Below, piece by piece: positions 54,261 to 63,715 of a stretch of DNA of 64,000 nt. The position numbers and the translations under genes are program-made. Under the pieces are notes generated by a model. The model was not told where the DNA came from. It ran no database searches and was given only the letters and a program-made list of their open reading frames with translations. Positions within the stretch are counted from its first letter, which is position 1, and every line of letters starts with the position of its first letter. The DNA is from Corynebacterium pilosum DSM 20521 = CIP 103422 (GTDB taxonomy: Bacteria; Actinomycetota; Actinomycetes; Mycobacteriales; Mycobacteriaceae), in the NCBI RefSeq assembly GCF_000373805.1, contig NZ_KB892439.1, positions 174,174-238,173 on the forward strand, read 5' to 3'.

Positions 54261-55355
54261 ATGACTGCCACCGCTTCCCTGTTCCTCGCACTCATCCTCG
54301 GCCTCATCATCGGCGCCGTCGTGGGCTACCTTTATCGGGGTCAGAAGCAACCCGCATCGCCACCTCCTGCTCCACAACAGCAGCCGGCGCTAGATGTGGC
54401 ACCGCTTACCCGTGAGCTCGAGCGTCTCAACCAGCAGATCGACGAGATGGATGAAGATCGCGCAGTGGCCTATTCCGCAATCGCGAGCCAGGTCCAGGCC
54501 ATTACACGCACCTCAACCCGCCTCTCGGACCGCACGGACCAGCTCATCAACGCTTTACGCGCGCCTCAGATCCGTGGCCGCTGGGGCGAGATTCAGCTGG
54601 AACGCGTGGTGGAGCTCGGCGGGATGGTGGAGCATTGTGATTTCGACGTCCAAGTCTCCGCCACCGTTGACGGCAAACAGCTCCGCCCCGACATGCTCGT
54701 CCACCTTGCCGGAGGGCGCAACATCATCGTCGACGCCAAGGTGCCATTCTCGTCCTACCTGGACGCACTGGACACGGACGACCCCGAAGAGAAGGCCGGG
54801 TACCTTCGTCGGCACGCGCACCTTTTGCGCTCACATGTCGACGCGCTGGCATCCAAGGACTACATAACCGTCTTTCAGCCGACGCCTGAATTCGTCGTCA
54901 TGTTCGTTCCCGCAGACCCCTTTTTGGATGCCGCTTTGGAACAGGATCCGGAACTGCTGGACTACGCTTTCGAGCGCGACGTTGTCATCGCAACCCCTAC
55001 CACCCTGTTCGCATTGTTGCGCACCGTCGGTTTGGGGTGGCGCCACGAGGACATTTCCGAACGTGCCCGAGAGGTCCAGCGCTTGGGTGCCGAGCTCTAC
55101 ACGCGTATCAACACGATGGGAGAACACTACAACCGAGTCGGTGCCTCACTGGAAAAGGCGGTGGATGCCTATAACGCGACCTTGGGATCGATGGATTCCA
55201 GGGTGATGGTCACTGCCCGCAAGCTTGCAGAGCTTGATATTCCCGTACGCTCCTCACGGCGGCCGACGCGCCTAGAAACATCAACGGCTCCCGTGCGCAT
55301 TGTGCCACCTCCGCGTGGAGACGATGAGAATCACGAGCAGACACAAGGCTGGTAA
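54261..55355 (+). CDS. rmuC: RmuC-family DNA recombination protein
   Basis: 364 residues. One N-terminal membrane helix (TASLFLALILGLIIGAVVGY) and a coiled region (ELERLNQQIDEMDEDR) precede the RmuC nuclease-like domain: LRAPQIRGRWGEIQLERVVE, IIVDAKVPFSSYLDAL and VVMFVPADPFLDAAL. RmuC limits sequence inversions in E. coli. It is shorter than the E. coli protein because the coiled coil is reduced. It follows the AI-2E gene on the same strand. Confidence 0.93.
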   Translation: MTATASLFLALILGLIIGAVVGYLYRGQKQPASPPPAPQQQPALDVAPLTRELERLNQQIDEMDEDRAVAYSAIASQVQAITRTSTRLSDRTDQLINALRAPQIRGRWGEIQLERVVELGGMVEHCDFDVQVSATVDGKQLRPDMLVHLAGGRNIIVDAKVPFSSYLDALDTDDPEEKAGYLRRHAHLLRSHVDALASKDYITVFQPTPEFVVMFVPADPFLDAALEQDPELLDYAFERDVVIATPTTLFALLRTVGLGWRHEDISERAREVQRLGAELYTRINTMGEHYNRVGASLEKAVDAYNATLGSMDSRVMVTARKLAELDIPVRSSRRPTRLETSTAPVRIVPPPRGDDENHEQTQGW

Positions 55356-55394
55356 AGACACTATTTATTGACGGGGCAGGTAGAGTGTTGAGGC

Positions 55395-56084
55395 GTGTCA
55401 CATCAGTCGAATCGGAGAAGCAGCCGCGCGTCAGCGTCGTTTGACGGTATCCCTACCATTTCAGCGATAGGGATCATCTCGGCTGCATTGCTCACCGGTT
55501 TACTGATTAGCTGGAACGCTCAGGCGATCGGCTGGCCCTTCTTCCTGCTGTTTATCATCGCCAGTATTGTTTCTACCCTGCTGGTCAACCCTAAGGGCCT
55601 GTATCTCACGGTGGTGAGTATCCCGACCCTGTTCGCCTTTTTCATCATTCTGACTGGTTGGGTAGTCAACCGCTCCGACCTCCCCGAGAGCGGCGATCCG
55701 TTCTCCAGCACATCCCTGATCTTTTCTGTGTACCCACTCGTCCAAGGGTTCCCCTCCCTAATTACAGGGTTCGTGGGCTCGATCATCATCGCCGTGGTGC
55801 GCATCTGGCTGCTGAAACGCTACAACAAGCAGGTCGACCGCACGCAGCAATCGTGGCGCCGGCACACCGCCAATACCAACGTGTGCAATCGTCGGGTCGC
55901 ACAGCGCGCCCGCGCCCGCTCCAATCAGGTCACGGTGCAGGAACTGCTGGAGCGCAGCGCCGCCCGCCGGAAAGTCAGCCCCACGCGCGGCCGTCGCCCC
56001 GTGGAGCGTTTAGAAAAGGAAAAGCCCAGGTCCCGAACGGACTCTGTCCGCCGGTCGCTGAGCGAAGACCTCTACAACGACTAA
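55395..56084 (+). CDS. DUF6542-type membrane protein
   Basis: 229 residues. A short Ser/Arg-rich tail is followed by four hydrophobic segments in the first 140 residues, then a long basic C-terminal region rich in Arg (RRVAQRARARSNQV; RRKVSPTRGRRPVERLEK). Actinobacterial homologues lie beside ispH/xseA, as here. Function unknown. The start is GTG at 55395, with TAGAGT 8 bases upstream suggesting a leaderless transcript. It is convergent with ispH. Confidence 0.8.
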   Translation: MSHQSNRRSSRASASFDGIPTISAIGIISAALLTGLLISWNAQAIGWPFFLLFIIASIVSTLLVNPKGLYLTVVSIPTLFAFFIILTGWVVNRSDLPESGDPFSSTSLIFSVYPLVQGFPSLITGFVGSIIIAVVRIWLLKRYNKQVDRTQQSWRRHTANTNVCNRRVAQRARARSNQVTVQELLERSAARRKVSPTRGRRPVERLEKEKPRSRTDSVRRSLSEDLYND

Positions 56085-56087
56085 GTA

Positions 56088-57038
56088 CTAGGTACGCGCC
56101 GGGCGCAGCTCGCGTGGCAGCGCGAACTGGATCGTCTCGGTGGTCGTCGTGACCTCCTCGACGTTTCCGTAGCCACGCTCTTCCAGCCAGGCGATGACCT
56201 CACGCACCAGAATCTCAGGCACCGAAGCGCCGGAAGTCACACCGACGGTGGTCACGCCCTCCAGCCATGCTTCATCAATCTGGTGTGCGTAGTCCACCAA
56301 GTGTGCATCATCGGCGCCAGCGTCCAAAGCAACTTCGACGAGACGCTTGGAGTTGGACGAGTTCTGCGACCCCACAACGATCATCAGTTCCACGCGGTTC
56401 GCCATGGCCTTGACCGCGCCCTGGCGGTTCTGGGTGGCGTAGCAGATATCGTCGCTCGGCGGATCTTCCAAGTTCGGGTACTTCTCGCGCAACTTGGCGA
56501 CGATCTCCATTGTCTCATCCACAGAAAGCGTGGTCTGAGACAGCCACACCAGCTTCTGGTCTTCCGGGAACTCCGGTGCCGCGTCCACACCTTCTACCCC
56601 GTCAATCAAGTGGGTTACCTCTGGCGCCTCGCCAGCGGTACCTTCTACTTCCTCGTGGCCCTCATGGCCAACGAGCAAAATCTGGTAGCCATCGCGGGCG
56701 AAACGCTTCGCCTCATTGTGCACCTTGGTGACCAATGGGCAGGATGCGTCGAGCGTCAGCAGGTTACGCTGCTTCGCCGATTCACGCACCGCGGGAGACA
56801 CACCGTGGGCAGAAAACACGAGGTGCGCGCCTTCAGGAACTTCGTCAGTTTCGTCGACGAAGATTACTCCGCGTTCCTCAAGCGTTTCGACGACATACTT
56901 GTTGTGAACAATTTCTTTGCGCACGTATATAGGAGCGCCATACTTCTCTAGGGCCTTTTCAACAGTATCGACAGCGCGGTCGACACCAGCGCAGTAGCCG
57001 CGCGGGGCAGCCAACAGGACGTTTTTTGTAGCACTCAT
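56088..57038 (-). CDS. ispH: 4-hydroxy-3-methylbut-2-enyl diphosphate reductase
   Basis: Last step of the MEP isoprenoid pathway, producing IPP and DMAPP. The 316-residue iron-sulfur enzyme has its three cluster cysteines in [13 protein letters not shown] (C16), [12 protein letters not shown] and [11 protein letters not shown], and the catalytic-site [10 protein letters not shown] and TSGASVPE motifs. The start is ATG at 57038; the upstream in-frame extension has no family similarity. It is divergent from xseA. Confidence 0.96.
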   Translation of the reverse strand: MSATKNVLLAAPRGYCAGVDRAVDTVEKALEKYGAPIYVRKEIVHNKYVVETLEERGVIFVDETDEVPEGAHLVFSAHGVSPAVRESAKQRNLLTLDASCPLVTKVHNEAKRFARDGYQILLVGHEGHEEVEGTAGEAPEVTHLIDGVEGVDAAPEFPEDQKLVWLSQTTLSVDETMEIVAKLREKYPNLEDPPSDDICYATQNRQGAVKAMANRVELMIVVGSQNSSNSKRLVEVALDAGADDAHLVDYAHQIDEAWLEGVTTVGVTSGASVPEILVREVIAWLEERGYGNVEEVTTTTETIQFALPRELRPART

Positions 57039-57145
57039 GGAACCAACAGTAGCTAATCGGAGTCTAAAAGGACAGAGAGCTAACACGACAGGATAGAGTA
57101 GGTGAGCCCGCTGAGAACGGCGAATGCAATGAGAGGTGCGACACA

Positions 57146-58414
57146 GTGACACAACCCGGATCACAATCAGGAGCAAAGCCGCCGGCCAGCACGCCCGAAG
57201 TTCCGTGGCCTGTACGCAGGGTCAACACCACGGTTAAAGGGTGGATCGAACGGCTGGGGTGGCTGTGGGTCGAGGGCCAGCTTACCCAGATCAACATGAA
57301 GCCAACGTGGAAGCTGTCCTACCTCACGCTGCGCGACACCGAAGAGCAGGTCAGTGTTCAGCTCACCTGCTCGACCGACCTCTTGCGCTCCATGCCCACC
57401 CCGCTTCGCGACGGCGACCGGGTGGTTGTCCACGGCAAACCAGCCTTCTACGCGGGCCGTGGTTCCTTCTCACTTTGGGTCACAGAGATCCGCCACGTCG
57501 GCGAAGGCGAACTTTTGGCACGCATCGAGGCTTTGCGCAAGCAGCTGGCCGCCGAGGGGCTTTTCGACGCCTCCCGCAAGCGTCCACTGCCCTGCCTCCC
57601 GAAGAAGGTCGGCCTGATTACTGGCCGCGGTTCTGCCGCCGAGCGCGATGTTATTTCCGTGGCGCAGACGCGTTGGCCCGCAGTCCAGTTCGAGGTAATC
57701 AACACCGCGGTGCAGGGTGCTAACGCCGTACCCGAGGTAATTGCCGCTCTACAGCAGCTCGACGCCAACCCGGACGTCGATGTCATCATTATCGCCCGCG
57801 GCGGGGGCTCGGTGGAGGACCTCCTGCCGTTTTCGGAAGAGGCCTTGCAGCGCGCAGTCGCTGCGGCCGGCACTCCGGTTGTCTCGGCAATCGGCCACGA
57901 GCCGGACAACCCAGTACTGGATAATGTCTCCGACGTTCGCGCCGCCACCCCGACCGATGCCGCAAAACGAGTAGTCCCCGACGTTGCTCAAGAGCATGCG
58001 CTTATCGACGAAGCCCGCGCACGCATGGCAGCTTCCCTGCGCGGATGGGTGCAACGCGAACGCCGCGGCCTGGCCAACGTGCGGTCCCGGCCAGTATTGG
58101 CGGATCCTCTCACCCCGATCCACCGCCGCCGGGAAGAACTGGAACGAGGGCTCTCCCTGATCCGCCGCGACATCACCTACCTGCTCGGACAGGATACATC
58201 GCGGATTCAAGCGCTGCGCGCCCAGGTATCAGCGCTCGGGCCGTCGGCCACCCTCGAACGCGGCTACGCCGTCGTCCAAGTGTTGCCCCGCGACGGCTCC
58301 GGGGCCCAGGTGGTCACCAGCATCGAACAGTCCCCACCCGGATCACAACTACGCATCCGTGTCGGCGACGGCTCCATCACCGCCGCCGGCATGGGCACCA
58401 CCCCAGCAGACTAA
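57146..58414 (+). CDS. xseA: Exodeoxyribonuclease VII large subunit
   Basis: 422 residues. The N-terminal OB-fold ([20 protein letters not shown]) is followed by the catalytic domain with [36 protein letters not shown] and [13 protein letters not shown]. It degrades single-stranded DNA with XseB. The start is GTG at 57146. It is followed by xseB after 29 bases, and is divergent from ispH. Confidence 0.96.
   Translation: MTQPGSQSGAKPPASTPEVPWPVRRVNTTVKGWIERLGWLWVEGQLTQINMKPTWKLSYLTLRDTEEQVSVQLTCSTDLLRSMPTPLRDGDRVVVHGKPAFYAGRGSFSLWVTEIRHVGEGELLARIEALRKQLAAEGLFDASRKRPLPCLPKKVGLITGRGSAAERDVISVAQTRWPAVQFEVINTAVQGANAVPEVIAALQQLDANPDVDVIIIARGGGSVEDLLPFSEEALQRAVAAAGTPVVSAIGHEPDNPVLDNVSDVRAATPTDAAKRVVPDVAQEHALIDEARARMAASLRGWVQRERRGLANVRSRPVLADPLTPIHRRREELERGLSLIRRDITYLLGQDTSRIQALRAQVSALGPSATLERGYAVVQVLPRDGSGAQVVTSIEQSPPGSQLRIRVGDGSITAAGMGTTPAD
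58000..58011 (-). repeat. Recurrent 12-mer TCGTCGATAAGC, copy 11
   Basis: Exact copy inside xseA; the sense strand encodes Leu-Ile-Asp-Glu. Confidence 0.8.
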
Positions 58415-58443
58415 ACAGCACCCAACACAACAAGGAGTTAGAC

Positions 58444-58725
58444 ATGGACAACCCCAACACCATCGGCACCGGCCAGGCCGGCGATGACGCTTTCCCAGAC
58501 GTATCCACCCTGTCCTACGAACAAGCACGCGACGAACTCGTCGAAACAGTAAAAATCCTCGAACTGGGTCAAATGAGCCTCGACGAATCACTCAATTACT
58601 GGGAGCGCGGCGAAGCCCTGGCCAAGCGGTGCGAGGTGCTGCTCGACGGCGCCTCACAACGTGTCGAGCAGGCCCTCCAGCAATCGCAGGCGCCAACCAC
58701 AAACGGCGAAGAACAAGATAATTAG
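58444..58725 (+). CDS. xseB: Exodeoxyribonuclease VII small subunit
   Basis: 93 residues. [18 protein letters not shown] and [21 protein letters not shown] form the two-helix XseB fold; the N- and C-terminal tails are polar. It binds XseA in several copies. The start ATG at 58444 has AAGGAG 7 bases upstream. Its stop overlaps the stop of the convergent DUF4245 gene. Confidence 0.95.
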   Translation: MDNPNTIGTGQAGDDAFPDVSTLSYEQARDELVETVKILELGQMSLDESLNYWERGEALAKRCEVLLDGASQRVEQALQQSQAPTTNGEEQDN

Positions 58726-59303
58726 GTCGTAGTATCGATCGGCTCGGTGTTAACCGCCGTGTCGATCAGCTCATGAAATTCCTCGTCGGAACCCGCGCCC
58801 GTAAACAACAACACGGAGTCCCCCATATCGACGACACGCAGATCACGCACGTCGTCGTGCTCCGAGGTATACAGCTGAACCTCGTGGCCGGCAATCGTCG
58901 TCGAGGACTCATACTCGCGCGGATCAGAGTCGACACCTCGGACAGCACTGTCAAGGTCGACTCCCGTCTGAGTCATGGCCACATAGCCCTCATTCGGGGT
59001 GACCCAACCGACAACCGGCGCAGGCTCGCCGCTCACCATGGCGCGGCGCGCGGAGTTTGTCATCCAGCCCTCGCCCATCTCTGGGTAGCGCACTGGGAAG
59101 TTCATTCCCCGCGCCTCCATCTCAGTAAATGTCTTCGCATCTACCTCTTTAACGGGGCCACTTTCCGGCGCGCCGGGGTTAAAGGTACACATTCCTGTAA
59201 AGCCCACAGCGACGAACATGAGCAGGAGGAGGACCCCCATGGAAATGAGGATGTCGCGCCCGCCCTGGAAAATACGGGGTTTTTGTTCTTCAGCCACGGG
59301 CAT
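58722..59303 (-). CDS. DUF4245 membrane-anchored protein
   Basis: 193 residues. One membrane helix ([20 protein letters not shown]) follows a short cytoplasmic tail, and the rest is an extracytoplasmic domain with [13 protein letters not shown] and the Thr-rich end of DUF4245. The family lies next to glpX and fum in mycobacteria too. The function is unknown. The start ATG at 59303 is preferred over an in-frame ATG 12 codons earlier because the protein similarity begins there. Confidence 0.88.
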   Translation of the reverse strand: MPVAEEQKPRIFQGGRDILISMGVLLLLMFVAVGFTGMCTFNPGAPESGPVKEVDAKTFTEMEARGMNFPVRYPEMGEGWMTNSARRAMVSGEPAPVVGWVTPNEGYVAMTQTGVDLDSAVRGVDSDPREYESSTTIAGHEVQLYTSEHDDVRDLRVVDMGDSVLLFTGAGSDEEFHELIDTAVNTEPIDTTT

Positions 59304-59549
59304 AAGTATGTCACGCCCCGCTTCCCTACCGGACTGCACCCCCAGACTTGGGGGCCAGAGGTTCTTTGTGAGATCGCAACGGGCAGAGGTGTCGAGATCA
59401 AAGACTTATTTCTCTGACTGCCCCATTCCGGGTGGGAATGTGCCCCATTAGCGGACACAAAAGTGCAACAATGGAGGAAGGCGTCCGCGCCTTTTCACCC
59501 CTTTTGGTACCACCTATATGTATTTTTCGCCTTGGGAGGCTGACTGCTG
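59304..59549. promoter_or_regulatory. Divergent control region of glpX and the DUF4245 gene
   Basis: This 246-base gap holds no gene. It contains a 6-bp hairpin with a 4-base loop (CCCCCA-GACT-TGGGGG, 59339-59354). An AT-rich stretch, CTATATGTATTTTTC, at about 59512-59527 could hold the glpX -10 box. GGGAGG precedes the glpX ATG by about 11 bases. Confidence 0.35.
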
Positions 59550-60560
59550 ATGACCACCAATTCCCCGGAACGCCCGGATCGTAACCTCGCAATGGAGCTC
59601 GTGCGCGTGACTGAGGCCGCCGCTCTGGCTTCCGGTCGCTGGGTGGGTCGCGGCCAGAAAAACGAAGGCGACGGCGCCGCGGTCGATGCCATGCGTCATC
59701 TGATCAACTCCGTCAATATGGACGGCGTCATCGTCATCGGCGAGGGCGAAAAGGACGAAGCCCCGATGCTCTTTAACGGTGAGAACGTGGGCAATGGTGC
59801 AGGTGCCCCGATGGACATCGCCGTCGATCCCGTCGACGGTACCCGCCTGATGGCCGAAGGCCGCCCGAACGCCATTTCGGTCATCGCGGCAGCTGAGCGT
59901 GGCTCGATGTTCAACCCGAAGGACGCGTTCTACATGAACAAGATCGCCACCGGCCCAGAAGCTGCTGGCAAGATCGACATCACCGCGCCTGTGGATCACA
60001 ACATCAAGGTGGTCGCGAAGGCCAAGGGCGTCCACCCATCGGAGGTGACAGTGGTGGTTTTGGACCGCCCACGCCACACCCAGCTGGTCAAGGACATTCG
60101 TGAGGCCGGCGCAAAGGTGCGCTTCATCATGGACGGCGACGTTGCAGGTGCGATCGCTACCGCCCAAGACAACAACTCGATTGACTTGGCCATGGGCATC
60201 GGCGGCACCCCCGAAGGTGTCATCACCGCGTGCGCGATGCGCTGCCTCGATGGCGAAATCCAGGGCATGTTGGCACCGCAGGATGACGAAGAGCGCGAGC
60301 GCGTTCTGGCCGCCGGCCACGATCTGGACCGGGTATTGCTCACCACGGATCTGGTCACCTCGAACCACTGCTACTTCGCAGCAACCGGTGTGACCAACGG
60401 CGACATGCTGCGTGGCGTGTCCTACCGCGCCAATGGTGCAACGACCCGTTCGCTGGTCATGCGCTCCAAGTCGGGCACCGTGCGCTACGTCGAAAGCTTG
60501 CACAAGCTGTCGAAGCTGCAGGAGTACTCCGTGGTGGACTATTCCGATCCGGTGGAATAG
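59550..60560 (+). CDS. glpX: Class II fructose-1,6-bisphosphatase GlpX
   Basis: 336 residues. The metal- and phosphate-binding motifs [30 protein letters not shown] and [13 protein letters not shown] are complete. GlpX is the gluconeogenic fructose bisphosphatase of Corynebacteriales. The start ATG at 59550 follows GGGAGG. It is followed by fum after 60 bases on the same strand, the order conserved with mycobacteria. Confidence 0.96.
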   Translation: MTTNSPERPDRNLAMELVRVTEAAALASGRWVGRGQKNEGDGAAVDAMRHLINSVNMDGVIVIGEGEKDEAPMLFNGENVGNGAGAPMDIAVDPVDGTRLMAEGRPNAISVIAAAERGSMFNPKDAFYMNKIATGPEAAGKIDITAPVDHNIKVVAKAKGVHPSEVTVVVLDRPRHTQLVKDIREAGAKVRFIMDGDVAGAIATAQDNNSIDLAMGIGGTPEGVITACAMRCLDGEIQGMLAPQDDEERERVLAAGHDLDRVLLTTDLVTSNHCYFAATGVTNGDMLRGVSYRANGATTRSLVMRSKSGTVRYVESLHKLSKLQEYSVVDYSDPVE

Positions 60561-60620
60561 AAAAATCGCTACCCTAGAGTTCGTAAACCACTTTTCCAAC
60601 CTTTGACAAAGGATGAATAC

Positions 60621-62021
60621 ATGACTGAGCAGGAATACCGCATCGAACACGACACCATGGGCGAAGTTAAGGTGCCCAAGGACGCACTGTGGCGCGCACA
60701 AACCCAGCGTGCGGTAGACAACTTCCCGATCTCCGGCCGCGGCCTGGAGTCGGCTCAGATCCGCGCTCTTGGCCTGCTGAAGGCTGCCTGCGCGCAGGTA
60801 AACAAGGATTCCGGTGCTCTCGACGCCGACAAGGCAGACGCGATTATCGCGGCAGCCAAGGAAATTGGCGAGAACAAGCACGACGAGTCCTTCCCCATCG
60901 ATGTGTTCCAGACCGGTTCGGGTACCTCCTCGAACATGAACACCAACGAGGTCATCGCGTCTCTAGCGGCACGAAATGGCGTTGAGGTCCACCCGAACGA
61001 CCACGTGAACATGGGCCAGTCCTCCAATGACACCTTCCCTACCGCAACCCACGTGGCGGCAGTAAACGAAGCTGTCAACGATCTCATCCCAGGCCTGAAG
61101 GTTCTGCATGAGTCCCTGAAGAATAAGTCCCAGGAGTTCGCGAAGGTCGTCAAGGCTGGCCGCACCCACCTGATGGATGCCACCCCTGTCACTTTGGGCC
61201 AGGAGTTCGGCGGCTACGCACGCCAGATTGAGCTGGGCATCGAGCGCGTCGAAGCAACCCTTCCACGCCTCGGCGAGCTCGCTATCGGCGGCACCGCTAC
61301 CGGTACCGGTCTGAACACCTCCGCTGATTTCGGCGCGAAGGTCACCGAAGAGCTGAAGAAGCTCACCGGGCTGGAGGACCTGAAGGAGGCCGAGAACCAC
61401 TTCGAGGCACAGGCCAACCGCGACGGCCTCGTTGAATTCTCTGGCGCTATGCGCTCGGTTGCAGTGTCCTTGTACAAGATCGCTAACGATATCCGCCTGA
61501 TGGGCTCGGGCCCACTGACCGGCCTGGCAGAGATCCACCTGCAGGACCTGCAGCCTGGTTCCTCCATCATGCCGGGCAAGGTCAACCCTGTCCTGTGTGA
61601 GACCGCAACCCAGGTGTCCGCTCAGGTGATCGGCAATGACGCAGCAGTAGCCTTCGGTGGTACCCAGGGCCAGTTCGAGCTCAACGTGTTCATCCCGATG
61701 ATGGCACGCAACGTGCTGGAGTCCGCTCGCCTGCTGGCGAACACCGCTCGCGTCTTCGCTGAGAAGTGCGTCGACGGCATCACGGCCAACGAGGAACGCA
61801 TGAAGCAGTTCGCGGAGTCCTCCACCTCGATCGTGACCCCGCTGAACTCTGCGATTGGTTACGAGAACGCGGCAAAGGCTGCGAAGCACGCCCTCAATGA
61901 GAAGATGACCGTCCGCGAAGCAGTCATTGACTTGGGCTTCGTCGATGGTGAGAACCTCACCGAGGAAGAGCTGGATAAGCGCCTCAACGTGTTGGACATG
62001 GCCAACACTGATCGCGATTAA
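60621..62021 (+). CDS. fum: Class II fumarate hydratase
   Basis: 466 residues, interconverting fumarate and malate in the TCA cycle. [30 protein letters not shown] and the superfamily loop [12 protein letters not shown] are present. The start ATG at 60621 is preceded by AAAGGA; an in-frame codon six positions earlier would overlap that site. A strong terminator follows at 62036. Confidence 0.96.
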   Translation: MTEQEYRIEHDTMGEVKVPKDALWRAQTQRAVDNFPISGRGLESAQIRALGLLKAACAQVNKDSGALDADKADAIIAAAKEIGENKHDESFPIDVFQTGSGTSSNMNTNEVIASLAARNGVEVHPNDHVNMGQSSNDTFPTATHVAAVNEAVNDLIPGLKVLHESLKNKSQEFAKVVKAGRTHLMDATPVTLGQEFGGYARQIELGIERVEATLPRLGELAIGGTATGTGLNTSADFGAKVTEELKKLTGLEDLKEAENHFEAQANRDGLVEFSGAMRSVAVSLYKIANDIRLMGSGPLTGLAEIHLQDLQPGSSIMPGKVNPVLCETATQVSAQVIGNDAAVAFGGTQGQFELNVFIPMMARNVLESARLLANTARVFAEKCVDGITANEERMKQFAESSTSIVTPLNSAIGYENAAKAAKHALNEKMTVREAVIDLGFVDGENLTEEELDKRLNVLDMANTDRD

Positions 62022-62035
62022 TCCCTAGCCATCCC

Positions 62036-62075
62036 GCCCCGGCGCCACAATTCTCGTGTGGCGCCGGGGCTTTTT
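62036..62075 (+). terminator. Intrinsic terminator after fum
   Basis: A perfect 14-bp GC-rich stem (GCCCCGGCGCCACA / TGTGGCGCCGGGGC) with a 7-base loop is followed directly by TTTTT, 15 bases after the fum stop. Confidence 0.95.
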
Positions 62076-62085
62076 AAGGTGCTTT

Positions 62086-62622
62086 ATGTCTGATTCATTC
62101 TCCCAGCTTAAAAAGTCCGGCGGTTCCAACCGCCCCGTGGTCATTAGCGGAATCATCGTTCTCGTCGTAGCATCAATTGCCGCGATCGCCGCCGCTGTGG
62201 TGGCCTTGTCACGTGACGACGATTCCTCCGCGGCCTCCGCTACCCCACCAGAGACGGTCACTGTGACCGCTACCCCACCGGAGCCAGACTTTGACCCAGA
62301 AAATAGTCCCGAGGGGACCTTCGTCGGAACGCTCACCAGCGTTGAAGAGGACACGGCCGGGCGATCGTGGCAGGCAGTAGCAACCTTCGGCGGGGACACT
62401 GGGCTGGTGGTCTACCCCGACCAGGGCTGTACAGTATCGCTGACCCCATTGAGCCAGCAGACCTACCGCTCCACACCGCTGACTGATTCGTGCACGGCCA
62501 CCGAGGGCTTCTGGCAGGTCAGCCAGCCAGAGTCGGGGCTGCTGGACCTTGCTTATGAGATCAACGGGGTGCCTACTGTCGAAGGGACGTTATCCCTCGG
62601 GGTTCCCGTCCGGCCGGAGTAA
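62086..62622 (+). CDS. Membrane-anchored protein of unknown function
   Basis: 178 residues. One membrane helix (PVVISGIIVLVVASIAAIAA) follows a short polar start, then a Thr/Pro/Glu-rich linker (PETVTVTATPPEP) and a C-terminal domain of about 100 residues. That domain has two cysteines (DQGCTVSL and TDSCTATEG) and a repeated beta pattern. It faces the outside of the membrane. The start is ATG at 62086, just after the fum terminator. Its end overlaps the convergent 62590 gene by 33 bases. Confidence 0.75.
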   Translation: MSDSFSQLKKSGGSNRPVVISGIIVLVVASIAAIAAAVVALSRDDDSSAASATPPETVTVTATPPEPDFDPENSPEGTFVGTLTSVEEDTAGRSWQAVATFGGDTGLVVYPDQGCTVSLTPLSQQTYRSTPLTDSCTATEGFWQVSQPESGLLDLAYEINGVPTVEGTLSLGVPVRPE

Positions 62623-63510
62623 GCGCGTCAGGTAATCGTTGGGAGTAATGACGATGGCCTGAGCCTCCCGGTCGAAACTGGACAGCGTCTCGACGACACC
62701 ATCCATCCAGAAATGCACCAGCCGCGACAGTGGTTGGTCCGTCGGATAGCTCACGCACAGCTTCGCCATGGAGTTCAACGCTTCGATAAGGGGCTCGCCG
62801 GCGATAACTGGGGCGACGAGAATCGTCGAGTGCGCAGGGATTCCGAACAATAATCCCTGGGTGCGATCGATGCGCGGGGCAAAGGTATCAAGCACAAGGT
62901 CTAAGTCCACGGCCGCGGAGGCAAGCTCAGAGCCCACCGCTTCAATCGCGACAACACCACCTCCCTGCTCGGTCACTTGGACGTCGAAGGTGGACTCAAT
63001 ATCACCACGGAGGTTCACTTTGGCCGCACGCCGCAGTGAGGCGGGATCGTCGATACGCGCAAGTGCCTCCTCGGTCATCGTCTTGAAGCCCTCCCCCGTG
63101 TCCAAGACGACGGTCAGCTCTGTGTCTCGCGTAAACGTTCCGGTGCCATCTTGCACCGCCCTCAGCCGTGGTCGAAGTGCCGCATAGACGTTGGCGGTGG
63201 TGGTCCCTTCGCCTTTCGGGGTGGCCAGCATCTGGTCGATGAGTGACTGGGCAAGCCGGCGCGGCGCCTTGGGGTGCTCATTGCCTGCCAAGGCGTTGAT
63301 GGTCCCGGTCAGATCCGCATCCACTGAACCTAGCCGCGGGTGGTCAATGCGCAGCGTACGTCCGCTGATGCGTGCGGAGGCACCCCGTTGTGCCGCGGCG
63401 GTGCGGATTTCGGTACGTAACGAAGAGGCCCGGCGGCGGTCCAGCCCGGGGAAGTTTGGATCTGGCTGGTGGGGGCGCCGCCCGGACCACATGGTCTTTC
63501 TAGCTTTCAT
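62590..63510 (-). CDS. Conserved protein of unknown function
   Basis: 306 residues, without membrane segments. A basic start (MKARKTMWSGRRPHQP) is followed by a helical region and an alpha/beta C-terminal part (TILVAPVIAGEPLIEAL, AQAIVITPNDYLTRLL). I do not recognise the family. The start ATG at 63510 is preceded by GGGAG at some distance; ATG at 63492 is the alternative. The frame is open upstream to 63984, but that reading runs backwards through the IS end and is not real. Confidence 0.65.
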   Translation of the reverse strand: MKARKTMWSGRRPHQPDPNFPGLDRRRASSLRTEIRTAAAQRGASARISGRTLRIDHPRLGSVDADLTGTINALAGNEHPKAPRRLAQSLIDQMLATPKGEGTTTANVYAALRPRLRAVQDGTGTFTRDTELTVVLDTGEGFKTMTEEALARIDDPASLRRAAKVNLRGDIESTFDVQVTEQGGGVVAIEAVGSELASAAVDLDLVLDTFAPRIDRTQGLLFGIPAHSTILVAPVIAGEPLIEALNSMAKLCVSYPTDQPLSRLVHFWMDGVVETLSSFDREAQAIVITPNDYLTRLLRPDGNPEG

Positions 63511-63715
63511 GGTGCGACACCTGCTCCCTTTTTCACGTTGGTTCTTCTCGCGCGTTCTTTCGCGCCCTTCCCATGCAGTGTAGTGTTTTCGCTGCTCGAT
63601 TGCTGCGGCCCTTTTCGCCCCTTGGCTGGGGCTTAGACCTTTGTTGAGAAATAGGTCTAGTATATTGTCATGCTCACCACTTTTAGGGTGGTGACAATTT
63701 TCTGCCGATTTCACG
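63511..63715. other. Gap between the 62590 gene and the IS end, with hairpin
   Basis: No gene is visible. A hairpin at about 63674-63693 (CACCAC / GTGGTG around TTTTAGG) and a short inverted pair (AGACCT / AGGTCT) near 63640-63657 are present, just outside the insertion sequence. They may belong to the interrupted control region of the 62590 gene. Confidence 0.35.

Noticed and set aside
59514..60881. A 455-codon minus-strand open frame antisense to glpX and the fum start
   Set aside because: Codon bias of glpX explains the open frame; glpX is certain from its motifs.
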